DNA of 10,515 nt from Nitrospira sp. (GTDB taxonomy: Bacteria; Nitrospirota; JACRHL01), in assembly GCA_026994095.1 (NCBI GenBank), contig JALWRU010000505.1, positions 1 to 10,515 on the forward strand. The letters are read 5' to 3'. Below the pieces are notes generated by a model that saw only the letters and a list, made by a program, of their open reading frames with translations, did no database searches and was not told the origin of the DNA. Of this stretch, positions 1 to 7,208 are shown piece after piece. The translations under genes were made by a program, and so were the position numbers. How positions within the stretch are numbered: the stretch's first letter is position 1; each line of letters begins with the position of its first letter.

Positions 1-50
1 GCTTTACGGCCTGCGGGGGCCGCCGCCCCGCCCCCCGGAGGGGTCTTGTT

Positions 51-72
51 CAGCGGCGCAAAGCGCCTGCTG
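51..72. other. GC-rich stem-loop, 9 bp with one bulge
   Basis: CAGC-GGCGC, a 3-base AAA loop, then GCGCC-T-GCTG form a 9-bp stem interrupted by a single bulged T at 68. This is the longest stem in the left non-coding region. On the plus strand it is followed by an AT-rich stretch (GGCTTAATTGTAG), on the minus strand by AACAAG. It may belong to the termination region of the ccm operon or of a gene beyond the window. Confidence 0.4.
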
Positions 73-87
73 GCTTAATTGTAGTAA

Positions 88-108
88 TTGCCGCCCTGCG
101 GGCGGTAA
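88..108 (-). terminator. Possible 3'-end stem-loop of the ccm-ccdA transcript
   Basis: A perfect 6-bp GC stem, CCGCCC with GGGCGG around a 3-base loop, sits about 45-65 bases after the ccdA stop codon. On the minus-strand transcript it is flanked by one A-C mismatch and then two A-U pairs. No U-run follows, only a moderately AT-rich stretch (ATTACTACAATTAA). Rho-independent termination is therefore doubtful. Protection of the transcript end against 3' exonucleases is the other reasonable reading. Confidence 0.3.
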
Positions 109-153
109 CAGATGCCTCTGGCAGGCGGGCGCTCCCCGCAGAGCTATAGGCAC

Positions 154-903
154 CTACAACTCCGGCTGAATATCCCAGCCAATCCCATGTTCAGTCAAAA
201 ACGCCGATACCAGCGAAAACACATTAAAGAAGATCATCAGCCCCACAGAAATCAACAACAACCCGCTGACAATCGAAACCGTGCGCATATGCTTCGAAAA
301 TGCCGAAAAACGATTTAAAAACCAGTTCAATGCCAGTGAAGTAGCTAAAAAGGGTACTGCCAAACCAGCAGAATAGACCGCCAGCAACCCCATGCCCTCA
401 CCCACCGTGTCCGCCTGCGCAGCCATCAGCAAAATGGAGCCTAAAATCGGACCGACACACGGCGTCCAGCCTGCGGCAAAGGCCATACCGACAAAGTATG
501 AACCGATATACCCCTTGGGGCGTTGATCCAGATGCAGGCGCTTGTCCGCCGCCATCCAGCGGAACTTGAACACCCCCATGACGTACAGACCGAAGATCAC
601 AATGATGCCTCCGGCCACCTTGTTAAGCACGGTCTGATAAGTAAGCAACCATTGACCCACATAAGTGGCCGACGCGCCCAGCCCCACAAAAATCGTGGTG
701 AAGCCCAGCGCAAACAGCACCGAGTTGATCAATACAATGCGTTTGACCCGCGCCGCATCCTCACCGGAAGTGAGCTGCTCCATCGACAGACCGGTGATGA
801 ACGTCACATAGGACGGCAACAACGGCAGCACACAAGGCGATACAAACGATAAAAAACCGGCGGAAAATGCTACCAGCAACGAAATCGAACCAGAGTCCAG
901 CAT
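154..903 (-). CDS. ccdA: CcdA thiol-disulfide transporter (DsbD transmembrane family)
   Basis: This 249-residue inner-membrane protein should pass electrons from cytoplasmic thioredoxin to periplasmic thioredoxin-fold proteins. About six membrane segments are visible, near residues 7-30, 58-82, 94-112, 133-162, 171-195 and 208-236. The two family cysteines are present in their usual settings: C24 in SFVSPCVLPLLPSY and C149 in GWTPCVGPILGS. Length is normal for a CcdA that lacks the DsbD periplasmic domains. The ATG at 903 has AGGA six bases upstream and starts one base after the stop of the preceding thioredoxin gene. As last gene of the ccm operon it most likely supplies reductant to CcmG and to the neighbouring TlpA-like lipoprotein; that pairing is inferred from position. 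It ends with TAG at 154-156. Confidence 0.93.
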   Translation of the reverse strand: MLDSGSISLLVAFSAGFLSFVSPCVLPLLPSYVTFITGLSMEQLTSGEDAARVKRIVLINSVLFALGFTTIFVGLGASATYVGQWLLTYQTVLNKVAGGIIVIFGLYVMGVFKFRWMAADKRLHLDQRPKGYIGSYFVGMAFAAGWTPCVGPILGSILLMAAQADTVGEGMGLLAVYSAGLAVPFLATSLALNWFLNRFSAFSKHMRTVSIVSGLLLISVGLMIFFNVFSLVSAFLTEHGIGWDIQPEL

Positions 904-904
904 C

Positions 905-1504
905 TTAAATCCTGGCCATCAAATCGGTTAACAAGGTGCGGTATTTGGCGCTGTTCCAGTCAAAGAAGCCGACGAATTTATAGACCACCACCCCGTCCTT
1001 ATCCAATACATAGGTCATCGGGAAGGCGTTGACGTAATACCGCTCCTGCACCCGCGCATCCGCGTCGATCAAGGCTGGAAAGGTCAACCGCAAACGGTTG
1101 ATGAACGGCGCTACCTGCGGCTTGCCATCCACATCGGCGGCCACCGCCAGTACCTCGAACTTGTCCCGGCCATAGTCTTCGTAGAGGGCCTGTAACGACG
1201 GCATCTCAATACGGCACGGGCCACACCAGGTGGCCCAAAAATTCAATAACACTACCCGCCCGCGATAGTCCGACAGGTTATGGGTCTTGTCGTGGATATC
1301 CAGCAGCGAAAAATCCGGCGCGGTATAGCCAATGCGAGCCGCCAGCCCCTTGGAGCCTTCAACGATAAACGGCTCGGCACTGGCAGGTGTAGCGGTGGCC
1401 GGTGTGGCGGATGGACCTCCCACCTTGGCCGACTCTGCATTGCGGTTGCAGCCGGTCGAGACGACCAGTACCAGCAGTAAAATTGCCAGCCCACGCGATC
1501 GCAT
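905..1504 (-). CDS. TlpA/ResA-like thioredoxin-fold lipoprotein
   Basis: A predicted periplasmic thiol-disulfide oxidoreductase of 199 residues. Residues 1-18 form a signal peptide with an Arg-bearing n-region (MRSRG) and a hydrophobic core, ending in VSTGC with C19 as the likely lipidated cysteine. The -3 residue of the lipobox is Ser, which is less usual than Leu. A flexible Ala/Pro/Thr-rich linker follows (about 22-47), then the thioredoxin fold (about 58-195) with WCGPC at 93-97 and the cis-Pro in AFPMTYVLD (P162). The ATG at 1504 is preferred; the reading frame also has GTG at 1507 overlapping the ccmI stop (TAGTG). CcmG is a separate gene upstream, so this is a second reductase of the operon. 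It may reduce apocytochrome or CcmH, or serve another periplasmic target. ccdA begins one base downstream and is its likely electron donor. Confidence 0.88.
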   Translation of the reverse strand: MRSRGLAILLLVLVVSTGCNRNAESAKVGGPSATPATATPASAEPFIVEGSKGLAARIGYTAPDFSLLDIHDKTHNLSDYRGRVVLLNFWATWCGPCRIEMPSLQALYEDYGRDKFEVLAVAADVDGKPQVAPFINRLRLTFPALIDADARVQERYYVNAFPMTYVLDKDGVVVYKFVGFFDWNSAKYRTLLTDLMARI

Positions 1505-1506
1505 CA

Positions 1507-3579
1507 CTACTGAACCACCCGGTCGATGACAATCGACAGGCCGTCACTGCCCACCTTGACCGGTCCGATACGCCCCTCCAGATCCCCCGGCTGCGCCATG
1601 GCATTGCCCGAGGTCGAGATGCGCGCACCCAGCGTCACATTGGGGAAGCGCGCCAGACTCATGGCTGGCATCATCGCCATGGTTTCATCCAGCATAAAGG
1701 TCAACGGCAAGTCCCCTGCCCGCTTCTTCAAGATCGCCAGCGGCATGGGTGGCCCCTCTGCCGCCTTGGCAAATACAAACAGGGTCGCGTTGTCGTCAAC
1801 CTTCGACGCCAACGCCGGAGCCACCGTAACGGTACCGGATACTGACGTGCTGCCCGTAGCAGTACTACTGCCCGCCTTGGGAGCCATCATCGGCCGCGCT
1901 GCACCCATCGGTGCCGCAGCTGTCTGTTCACCAATCACCCGGTTGATGACCAGATTGAGGCCGTCGCTCCCCACGGTTACCGGGCCAATCATGCCCTGAA
2001 AATCCCCATCCGCCGCCTTGGCATCACCGGTCAACGAGATACGCGCACCCAGCACCACCCGTTTGACGCTGGCCAGGCTGTTGGCCGGGGTCATGGCCAT
2101 GCTTTCATCCAGGGTAAAGGCCAGCGGCAGATCATCGGAGGTCTTCTTGATGATCGCCAGCGGCATAGGCGACTGGGACGATTTGGCATAGACGAACAAG
2201 GTGGCACCCTTGGGAATACGGCCCGCCAGCTCCGGGGCGACCGTCACCGTACCGGAAAGCTGCGCTGGAGGGGTGTCCGCCGAGGTCATGATACCGTCTG
2301 GCGGAAGCTGCATCGGAGCCGCTTCACCGACCACATGATCGATCACAATCGACAACCCTTCGCTGCCCACCCGGATCGGGCCAACGATGCCCTGAAAATC
2401 GCCGTCCTCTGCCCGTGCGTTGCCGCTCAAGGAGACCCGCGCACCAACCATCACCTGATTGAAACGCGCCAAGCTCATACCCGGCGCCATGGCCATGCTC
2501 TCATCCAATGAGAACGACAGGGGCAGGTCGTTGGAGGTCTTCTTGACGATCGCCAACGGCATGGGCGGTCCCTGAGCGGCCTTGGCATAGACAAACAGGG
2601 TCGCCCCCTTGGGGATGCGGTTCGCCAGTGCCGGGGCCACGGTCACCGTGCCGGTAATCCGGGCAGGTCCAGAGGCCACAGGTGCAGTGTCGGCACTGGC
2701 ATAGACCGGTGTCTCACCATTCATCAGGGCTTCGGCCTCAACAATGTTGGCCTGCATGGTAGCTGCCGCCTCAGAACCCGCTGGCAAGGTCGCTGCCAAT
2801 AGCCTCCAGATACGCGCCGCCTCCACATAGTCTTGCGTATCAAAAGCAACCGTGCCTTTTAACCACAAGGATTTCTGATGGGTCGGGTCAAGCTTCACCG
2901 CCCGCTCAATCAGCTCCACCGACTGGGGCGTAAAGGTGCCGCCACTGACCATGGACAGGGACTCAGCCCAGTTGGCCAACAGGTCCACATTGTCACCCAC
3001 AATGGCGTGGGCGCGGGCGTAAGCATCCGCCGATTTGCCATATTCACGCAGCACCGCATAGGAACGGCCCAGCATCATCCAGCCCTGACCATCCCCCGGA
3101 TCCTGCTCCAGCCGGTCGGCCAGACCTTGCACCATACCCGCCAATTGGGCCACCCCCACTTCGTGCGGGGCGTCCGGGTTGTTGCCTGCCTGTTGGGCCA
3201 TGGGTGGTAGGGGCGGAGACAGGGCGTGGGGGCTGCCCAGATGGTTGTAGAGCGAAAACACCAGCACCGGTAGCAGCAGCCCCAGGACACCGGCCAGCAA
3301 ACGGCTCGGCTCACGGGGTGGCAACTCATCGGTGGAGTCGTCCACCTCCTGTAACAGATGGTGCTCCAGCTCCAGCCGACCTTGCTCAAACTGGGATTCG
3401 CTGATGGTGCCTGCATCCAGATCGCGCTGTAGTTCGGTGAGCTGGTCCTTACGAATGGCCAGATTCAACACGCCGGTGGTCAGTCGATCACCCAGCTTGC
3501 GGGCCCGCGCCAGCGGCACCACGATAAACAACACCCCAACAAAGACCAACAGGGCGGACAGTATCCAGAACGTACTCAT
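1507..3579 (-). CDS. ccmI: CcmI, apocytochrome-binding subunit, with three C-terminal beta domains
   Basis: CcmI (CycH) holds the C-terminal helix of apocytochrome c and hands it to the CcmF-CcmH ligation complex. Two N-terminal membrane segments (about 4-24 and 94-111) flank a charged cytoplasmic loop containing the family pattern AGTISESQFEQGRLELE (56-72). The periplasmic part begins with a TPR region (about 145-285; for example GWMMLGRSYAVLREYGKSADAYARA begins near 166). It is followed by three copies of the beta/Ig-like CcmI C-terminal domain, at about 308-417, 441-550 and 580-690, each starting GTVTVAP and containing PMPLAI, DLPL, LDE-MAM and GAR. A single copy is usual, so 690 residues is long for the family (about 400). 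Linkers of 23-29 residues, rich in Ala, Pro, Met and Thr, separate the copies. The ATG overlaps the ccmH stop by four bases (ATGA). No frameshift is seen; the extra length is all in the repeats. Confidence 0.95.
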   Translation of the reverse strand: MSTFWILSALLVFVGVLFIVVPLARARKLGDRLTTGVLNLAIRKDQLTELQRDLDAGTISESQFEQGRLELEHHLLQEVDDSTDELPPREPSRLLAGVLGLLLPVLVFSLYNHLGSPHALSPPLPPMAQQAGNNPDAPHEVGVAQLAGMVQGLADRLEQDPGDGQGWMMLGRSYAVLREYGKSADAYARAHAIVGDNVDLLANWAESLSMVSGGTFTPQSVELIERAVKLDPTHQKSLWLKGTVAFDTQDYVEAARIWRLLAATLPAGSEAAATMQANIVEAEALMNGETPVYASADTAPVASGPARITGTVTVAPALANRIPKGATLFVYAKAAQGPPMPLAIVKKTSNDLPLSFSLDESMAMAPGMSLARFNQVMVGARVSLSGNARAEDGDFQGIVGPIRVGSEGLSIVIDHVVGEAAPMQLPPDGIMTSADTPPAQLSGTVTVAPELAGRIPKGATLFVYAKSSQSPMPLAIIKKTSDDLPLAFTLDESMAMTPANSLASVKRVVLGARISLTGDAKAADGDFQGMIGPVTVGSDGLNLVINRVIGEQTAAAPMGAARPMMAPKAGSSTATGSTSVSGTVTVAPALASKVDDNATLFVFAKAAEGPPMPLAILKKRAGDLPLTFMLDETMAMMPAMSLARFPNVTLGARISTSGNAMAQPGDLEGRIGPVKVGSDGLSIVIDRVVQ
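1510..1842 (-). repeat. CcmI C-terminal domain, copy 3
   Basis: Codons about 580-690 of ccmI, running to the stop. It begins SGTVTVAPALASKVDD and ends IVIDRVVQ. It has DLEGRIGPVKVG where copies 1 and 2 have DFQG-(I/M)-(V/I)-GP. It is the copy that most resembles the single terminal domain of ordinary CcmI/CycH proteins as I recall them (FVFAKAAEGPPMPLAI, SGNAM-QPGDLEG). Confidence 0.9.
1930..2259 (-). repeat. CcmI C-terminal domain, copy 2
   Basis: Codons about 441-550 of ccmI. It begins SGTVTVAPELAGRIPKG and ends LVINRVIG. It lacks one residue in the PPMP stretch relative to copies 1 and 3, and two strand-end Asp/His positions differ (IDHVV versus INRVI). The start is 133 codons after that of copy 1. 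Confidence 0.9.
2329..2658 (-). repeat. CcmI C-terminal domain, copy 1
   Basis: Codons about 308-417 of ccmI. This copy begins TGTVTVAPALANRIPKG and ends IVIDHVVG. By hand alignment about two thirds of its positions match copy 2 (75 of about 110). It is the first copy after the TPR region. Confidence 0.9.
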
Positions 3580-4046
3580 ACCGACTTGTCATCTTTATCG
3601 AGCAGGGAGTTAAGGCGGGCTTGCTCGTCTGCTGAGAGCGGCTCCGGGGTGGACAGTGTACGGCGACGGCGCAGGGTGACCACCAGGGTGATGGCTCCAC
3701 CCACCATCAACAGGGCTGGCCCTGCCCACAGCAAAATGGTGGTCGGCTTGAGCGGCGGACGGTAACGTACAAAGTCGCCGTAGCGGTCCACCAAAAATTC
3801 GACCACCTCATCGTCGCTCTTGCCTTTTTTCATCAGTACGATGATCTCGTGCCGAAAATCCTTGGCCAGATCCGCATGGGAGCTGGCCAGGGTCTGGTTT
3901 TGGCACACCAGACAACGCAACTCTTCTGCCAGCGCCATCATACGCGCTTCCAGCACCGGGTCTTCGCCCATCAACTGGGCCTCTTTGGCCTGCACCACCG
4001 GCACCCACAACAATCCAGCCACCACTACCCACAGCAATCGCTTCAT
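3576..4046 (-). CDS. ccmH: CcmH, cytochrome c maturation thiol oxidoreductase
   Basis: CcmH is a periplasmic, membrane-anchored thiol oxidoreductase that keeps the CXXCH cysteines of apocytochrome c ready for heme attachment and is itself reduced by CcmG. The 156-residue product has a signal peptide of about 20 residues ending VVQA, then the three-helix domain with the family motif RCLVCQNQ (44-51; redox cysteines C45 and C48), and one membrane anchor at about 103-124 followed by RRRR. It is the short CcmH form without a fused TPR region; that part is the separate ccmI here. A strong ribosome site, AGGAG eight bases before the ATG, lies within the end of ccmG. The gap to the ccmG stop is three bases. 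Confidence 0.96.
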   Translation of the reverse strand: MKRLLWVVVAGLLWVPVVQAKEAQLMGEDPVLEARMMALAEELRCLVCQNQTLASSHADLAKDFRHEIIVLMKKGKSDDEVVEFLVDRYGDFVRYRPPLKPTTILLWAGPALLMVGGAITLVVTLRRRRTLSTPEPLSADEQARLNSLLDKDDKSV

Positions 4047-4049
4047 CCG

Positions 4050-4583
4050 TTAAGCTCCTGCGGCCTTCAGTTCACGCACCTTCGGCATAATAATTTCGGC
4101 AATCGATTTGGGCGTCAGCGGCCCGATCTGCTTGTAGCGAATGCGGCCCTCCTGATCGATCAGGAAGGTCTCCGGCACACCGTAGACACCAAAATCGATA
4201 CCCACCCGGCCCTTGGCATCTGCCACTGACAGGGTGTAGGGGTCGCCGTGCTGACGCAGCCAGTTAAGGCCCGCCACCGAGTCGTCTTTGTAGTCCAGAC
4301 CGATGATCGGCACCTCTTTGGTGCGCGCCAACTGCACCAGCAGCGGATGCTCCTGACGGCAGGCGACACACCAGGAAGCCCACACATTCAGCAGCCACAC
4401 CTGACCGGCCATATCGGACCTCGAAAAGGTCTTGTCCGGCTGATGCAGTTGCGGCAAGGTGAAGTCCGGTGCCATTTTATCGATCAGCGGAGAGGGAATT
4501 TCACGCGGATTCAGTGACAAACCCACCCCTAAAAAGCCCATCAGCACCACAAAAAGGCCCAAGGGCAGTATGAATCGGCTCAC
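4050..4583 (-). CDS. ccmG: CcmG/DsbE, membrane-anchored thioredoxin-like reductase
   Basis: CcmG is the dedicated periplasmic reductase of System I; it reduces CcmH or mixed disulfides of apocytochrome c. The 177-residue protein has one N-terminal membrane anchor (about 4-23) and a thioredoxin fold with active site WCVAC (71-75) in NVWASWCVACRQEHP. The cis-Pro is in YGVPETFLID (P137). It also contains GLDYKDD (95-101), found in the CcmG group. Translation starts at GTG (4583), overlapping the ccmF stop as GTGA, with AGGGG 9-13 bases upstream. It differs clearly from the TlpA-like thioredoxin further down the operon, so the two are not recent duplicates. Confidence 0.96.
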   Translation of the reverse strand: MSRFILPLGLFVVLMGFLGVGLSLNPREIPSPLIDKMAPDFTLPQLHQPDKTFSRSDMAGQVWLLNVWASWCVACRQEHPLLVQLARTKEVPIIGLDYKDDSVAGLNWLRQHGDPYTLSVADAKGRVGIDFGVYGVPETFLIDQEGRIRYKQIGPLTPKSIAEIIMPKVRELKAAGA

Positions 4584-6562
4584 GCGCCTTTCCCCTCTGG
4601 TCCGGAACCGGCTGACAGGGCCGGTGCCTTGTATTTACGTCGTCCCAACACCACCCGGTAACGGGAGTCGGTCAGGGTTAAAAATCCGCCCATGGCCATG
4701 ACGGCACAGCCGTACCAGATCCACGAGACAAACGGCTTTAAGTAGACCCGCACACTCCAGGCACCTCCACCCACCGGCTCACCCAACGATACGTACAAGT
4801 CGCGCAGGGGGTTGGTGTTGATGGCCGCCTCGGTCATGGGCATGGTCTGCACGGTGTAGACGCGCTTCTCCGGGTGCAGATAACGAATCTCTTTGCCATT
4901 TTTAAGCACCACCACGGTCCCCATGTTGCTCTGGTAATTCGGCCCCGGCACACGAGACACCCCGTCAAAGCGGAAGGTATAGGCACCCACGGTGACCGTA
5001 TCACCGATCTCCATGCGCACGTCTTTTTCCTGTTGCAGGCCGTTGACCAGCGTCACACCCACCACAAAGATGGCAATCCCCAAATGGGCGACCTGCATAC
5101 CCATATAGCTGGGCGGCAGTGAGAACAACCCGCCACGGCTGGTGTTGAGCCGTTCACGCAGGTGATTCACTCCGGCAAACAGGATCCACGAAGCCAACAG
5201 CAGCCCCAGCGCCATCAACGGGGTCCAGTGCCCCAGTACCAGTGGCATCAGCAACGCAGTCACCACCGCCGCGCCAAAGGCCCACTTGAGGCGCTTGGCC
5301 ACCCCCGGCAGATCGGCCTTTTTCCAGCGTGCGTAGGGGCCGACCCCCATGAGGAACAACACCGGCACCAGCAGCGGTACAAAGATGGCATTAAAGTACG
5401 GCGGCCCCACCGAAATCTTGCCCAGCCCCAGCGCATCCAGCAACAGCGGATAAAGCGTCCCCAGCAGCACCGAGCCTGCCGCGGCGATCAACACCACATT
5501 GTTGGTCAGCAGCATGGACTCACGCGAGAACAGCGCAAACGGTCCGCCGCCACCCACCTTGGGCGCGCGCCATGCAAACAGGGTGAGCGAACCGCCTACC
5601 ACCACTGCCAGGAAGCCGAGGATAAAGATACCCCGCTCCGGGTCGGTGGCAAAGGCGTGTACCGAGGTCAGCACCCCGGAACGCACCAGGAAGGTGCCCA
5701 GCAGACTCAATGAAAAGGCGAAAATGGCCAGCAACACCGTCCAGTTTTTAAAACTGCCACGCTTCTCCGCCACCGCCAGCGAGTGAATCAATGCGGTACC
5801 CACCAGCCACGGCATAAAGGAGGCGTTCTCCACCGGGTCCCAGAACCACCAGCCACCCCAGCCCAGTTCGTAATAGGCCCACCAGCTGCCCAGTGCAATA
5901 CCCATGGTCAATACACACCAGGCGGCCACTGTCCAGGGACGCGACCAACGCACCCAGGTGGCGTCCAGTCGGCCTGCCATCAGGGCGGCCACGGCAAAGG
6001 CGAAGGCCACCGAAAAGCCCACATACCCCATGTACAGCATGGGCGGATGGATCACCAGACCCGGATCCTGCAACAGCGGATTCAGATCGGCCCCTTCAAA
6101 GGCGGCCGGCAACAACCGGTCAAACGGGTTCGAGGTGAACAGCATAAAGGCGTGGAAGCCGACCGCGATCAGCCCCATGACACCGATCACCCGCGCCACC
6201 ATATCTTCGGCCAGATGGCGACTCAACAAGGCCACTGCGGCGGTCCACAGGTTGAGCATGAACACCCACAGCAACAGCGACCCTTCGTGACCGCCCCATA
6301 CCCCGGCAATACGGTACTGGATCGGCAACGCCGAGTTGGAGTGGTTGGCCACATACATGACCGAAAAATCGTTGTGAATGAAGGCGCTGGTGAGGCAACC
6401 AAAAGCCACCATCACAAATGCAAACTGGCCGAACGCCACCGGGCGTGCCAGCGCCATCCAGTTGGTGTTGCCGCGAATGGTGCCAAGGATAGGGATGACG
6501 CCCTGCACCATGGCCAGACAGAAAGCGATTATCAGGGCCAGATGGCCGGTCTCGGGAATCAT
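4580..6562 (-). CDS. ccmF: CcmF, heme lyase core subunit
   Basis: CcmF is a large polytopic membrane protein that takes heme from holo-CcmE and, with CcmH and CcmI, ligates it to apocytochrome c. The 660-residue product is of usual length, with about 14-15 hydrophobic segments. Signature elements: WGGHEGSLLLW (90-99), the tryptophan-rich WWD region WGGWWFWDPVENASFMPWL (235-253) and four histidines at positions matching the known heme ligands: H172 (VIHPPMLY), H260 (ALIHSL), H302 (SVHAFATD) and H493 (QVAHLG). A large periplasmic loop follows H493 (about 510-615). The ATG at 6562 is preceded by AGGGGG, which includes part of the ccmE stop codon. The gap to ccmE is 14 bases. Confidence 0.97.
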   Translation of the reverse strand: MIPETGHLALIIAFCLAMVQGVIPILGTIRGNTNWMALARPVAFGQFAFVMVAFGCLTSAFIHNDFSVMYVANHSNSALPIQYRIAGVWGGHEGSLLLWVFMLNLWTAAVALLSRHLAEDMVARVIGVMGLIAVGFHAFMLFTSNPFDRLLPAAFEGADLNPLLQDPGLVIHPPMLYMGYVGFSVAFAFAVAALMAGRLDATWVRWSRPWTVAAWCVLTMGIALGSWWAYYELGWGGWWFWDPVENASFMPWLVGTALIHSLAVAEKRGSFKNWTVLLAIFAFSLSLLGTFLVRSGVLTSVHAFATDPERGIFILGFLAVVVGGSLTLFAWRAPKVGGGGPFALFSRESMLLTNNVVLIAAAGSVLLGTLYPLLLDALGLGKISVGPPYFNAIFVPLLVPVLFLMGVGPYARWKKADLPGVAKRLKWAFGAAVVTALLMPLVLGHWTPLMALGLLLASWILFAGVNHLRERLNTSRGGLFSLPPSYMGMQVAHLGIAIFVVGVTLVNGLQQEKDVRMEIGDTVTVGAYTFRFDGVSRVPGPNYQSNMGTVVVLKNGKEIRYLHPEKRVYTVQTMPMTEAAINTNPLRDLYVSLGEPVGGGAWSVRVYLKPFVSWIWYGCAVMAMGGFLTLTDSRYRVVLGRRKYKAPALSAGSGPEGKGA

Positions 6563-6576
6563 GGCGTAGGGGCCCC

Positions 6577-7047
6577 CTAGATGTTGCTGGACATGCTGGC
6601 GGGCGTTTGTGAGCCCTTCTGGGACTCCTTGGCCCGCTCCAGCGAATCGGCCACCTCAGGCGGCATATAGGTCTCATCATGTTTGGCCAGCACGTCTTTG
6701 GCCCGAAACACGCCGTCGGCACCCAGTCGACCCTGCGCCACCATGCCCTGCCCTTCGGTGAACAGGTCGGGCAGTATCCCGGTAAAGACCACCGGCACCT
6801 GTTTGACCTTGTCGGTCACCACAAAATGCACGGTCAGGCCGTCGTTCTCACGTTGCAGACTCCCCTCTTCCACCAGCCCTCCCAGCCGGAAGGTCTTGCC
6901 CTCCGGGGCCATGCCTTCGGCCACATCCGAGGGGCTGAAGAAGTACACCAGGTTGCCGTCAAAGGCGCGCAGGATCAGGGTAGTCGCCAAGGCCAATGCG
7001 GCCATGCCTACCAGTACAAAGGTCAATCGTTTTCGGCGAGGTGTCAT
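6577..7047 (-). CDS. ccmE: CcmE, periplasmic heme chaperone
   Basis: CcmE binds heme covalently after CcmC loads it, then carries it to CcmF. The 156-residue protein has an Arg/Lys-rich start (MTPRRKRLTF), one membrane anchor (about 9-26), the OB-fold domain (about 33-125) and the heme attachment motif LAKHDETYMPPEV with H123 and Y127, matching H130 and Y134 of E. coli CcmE. The C-terminal tail is polar and flexible. The ATG at 7047 is chosen because it overlaps the ccmD stop as ATGA and gives the usual CcmE N-terminus; an in-frame GTG at 7059 would add four residues and lie further inside ccmD. All essential residues are present. Confidence 0.96.
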   Translation of the reverse strand: MTPRRKRLTFVLVGMAALALATTLILRAFDGNLVYFFSPSDVAEGMAPEGKTFRLGGLVEEGSLQRENDGLTVHFVVTDKVKQVPVVFTGILPDLFTEGQGMVAQGRLGADGVFRAKDVLAKHDETYMPPEVADSLERAKESQKGSQTPASMSSNI

Positions 7048-7208
7048 TCTTTTTCCCACTGTTTAATCTGCTGAAGTCTGGAGATAACCCCCTTGCGCTG
7101 GCGGATGAGTGAAATCACCTCCGCCAGGATCAGCAATGCGGTCACTCCGTAAGAACTCCAGACAAAGAAAGCATAGCCACCCATATGCCAAAATTCAGTC
7201 CAACTCAT
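7044..7208 (-). CDS. ccmD: CcmD, small membrane subunit of the heme exporter
   Basis: A 54-codon gene between ccmC and ccmE. The product starts MSWTEFWHMGGYAFFVWSSY, has one membrane helix (about 10-34) and a basic cytoplasmic tail containing IRQRKG and ending WEKE. The start (aromatic residues, HMGGYA, W-SSYG) and the basic tail are typical of CcmD. In System I, CcmD joins CcmC and is needed to release holo-CcmE from the CcmABCD complex. It overlaps ccmC (ATGA, 7205-7208) and ccmE (ATGA, 7044-7047) by four bases each, which indicates translational coupling at both ends. Confidence 0.93.
   Translation of the reverse strand: MSWTEFWHMGGYAFFVWSSYGVTALLILAEVISLIRQRKGVISRLQQIKQWEKE

Larger units (their letters stand above)
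1..153. other. Non-coding region downstream of ccdA with several GC-rich stem-loops
   Basis: No convincing gene is seen between ccdA and the left window edge. The stretch holds a chain of inverted repeats. GCGGGG at 13-18 pairs with CCCCGC at 26-31. CAGC plus GGCGC (51-59) pairs with GCGCC plus GCTG (63-72) with one bulged base. CCGCCC at 91-96 pairs with GGGCGG at 100-105. GCGGG at 125-129 pairs with CCCGC at 135-139. None is followed by a clear T-run on the minus strand, so a classical intrinsic terminator for the ccm operon is not visible. The hairpins could still act as transcript 3'-end barriers or be intergenic palindromic repeats. Confidence 0.6.

Noticed and set aside
112..318. Plus-strand open frame of 68 codons overlapping the end of ccdA
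   Set aside because: Most of it is antisense to ccdA codons, with a composition typical of shadow frames and no clear ribosome site.
4362..4376. WCVAC active site of CcmG as an unusual variant
   Set aside because: The two residues between the cysteines vary within the CcmG family, and the surrounding NVWASW and CRQEHP residues are ordinary.
5162..5713. Plus-strand open frame of 183 codons opposite ccmF
   Set aside because: It is antisense to a strongly conserved gene; the product is low complexity (Gln, Arg, His rich) and shows no domain or signal.
5783..6580. Long plus-strand open frame (about 265 codons) opposite ccmF
   Set aside because: It lies entirely antisense to ccmF, and its translation is rich in His, Gln, Gly and Pro without a recognisable domain, as expected for a shadow frame in GC-rich coding DNA.
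7048..7059. Longer ccmE start at GTG 7059
   Set aside because: It adds only MGKR before the standard MTPRRKRL start and lies deeper inside ccmD; the ATG at 7047 makes the ATGA overlap seen repeatedly in this operon.
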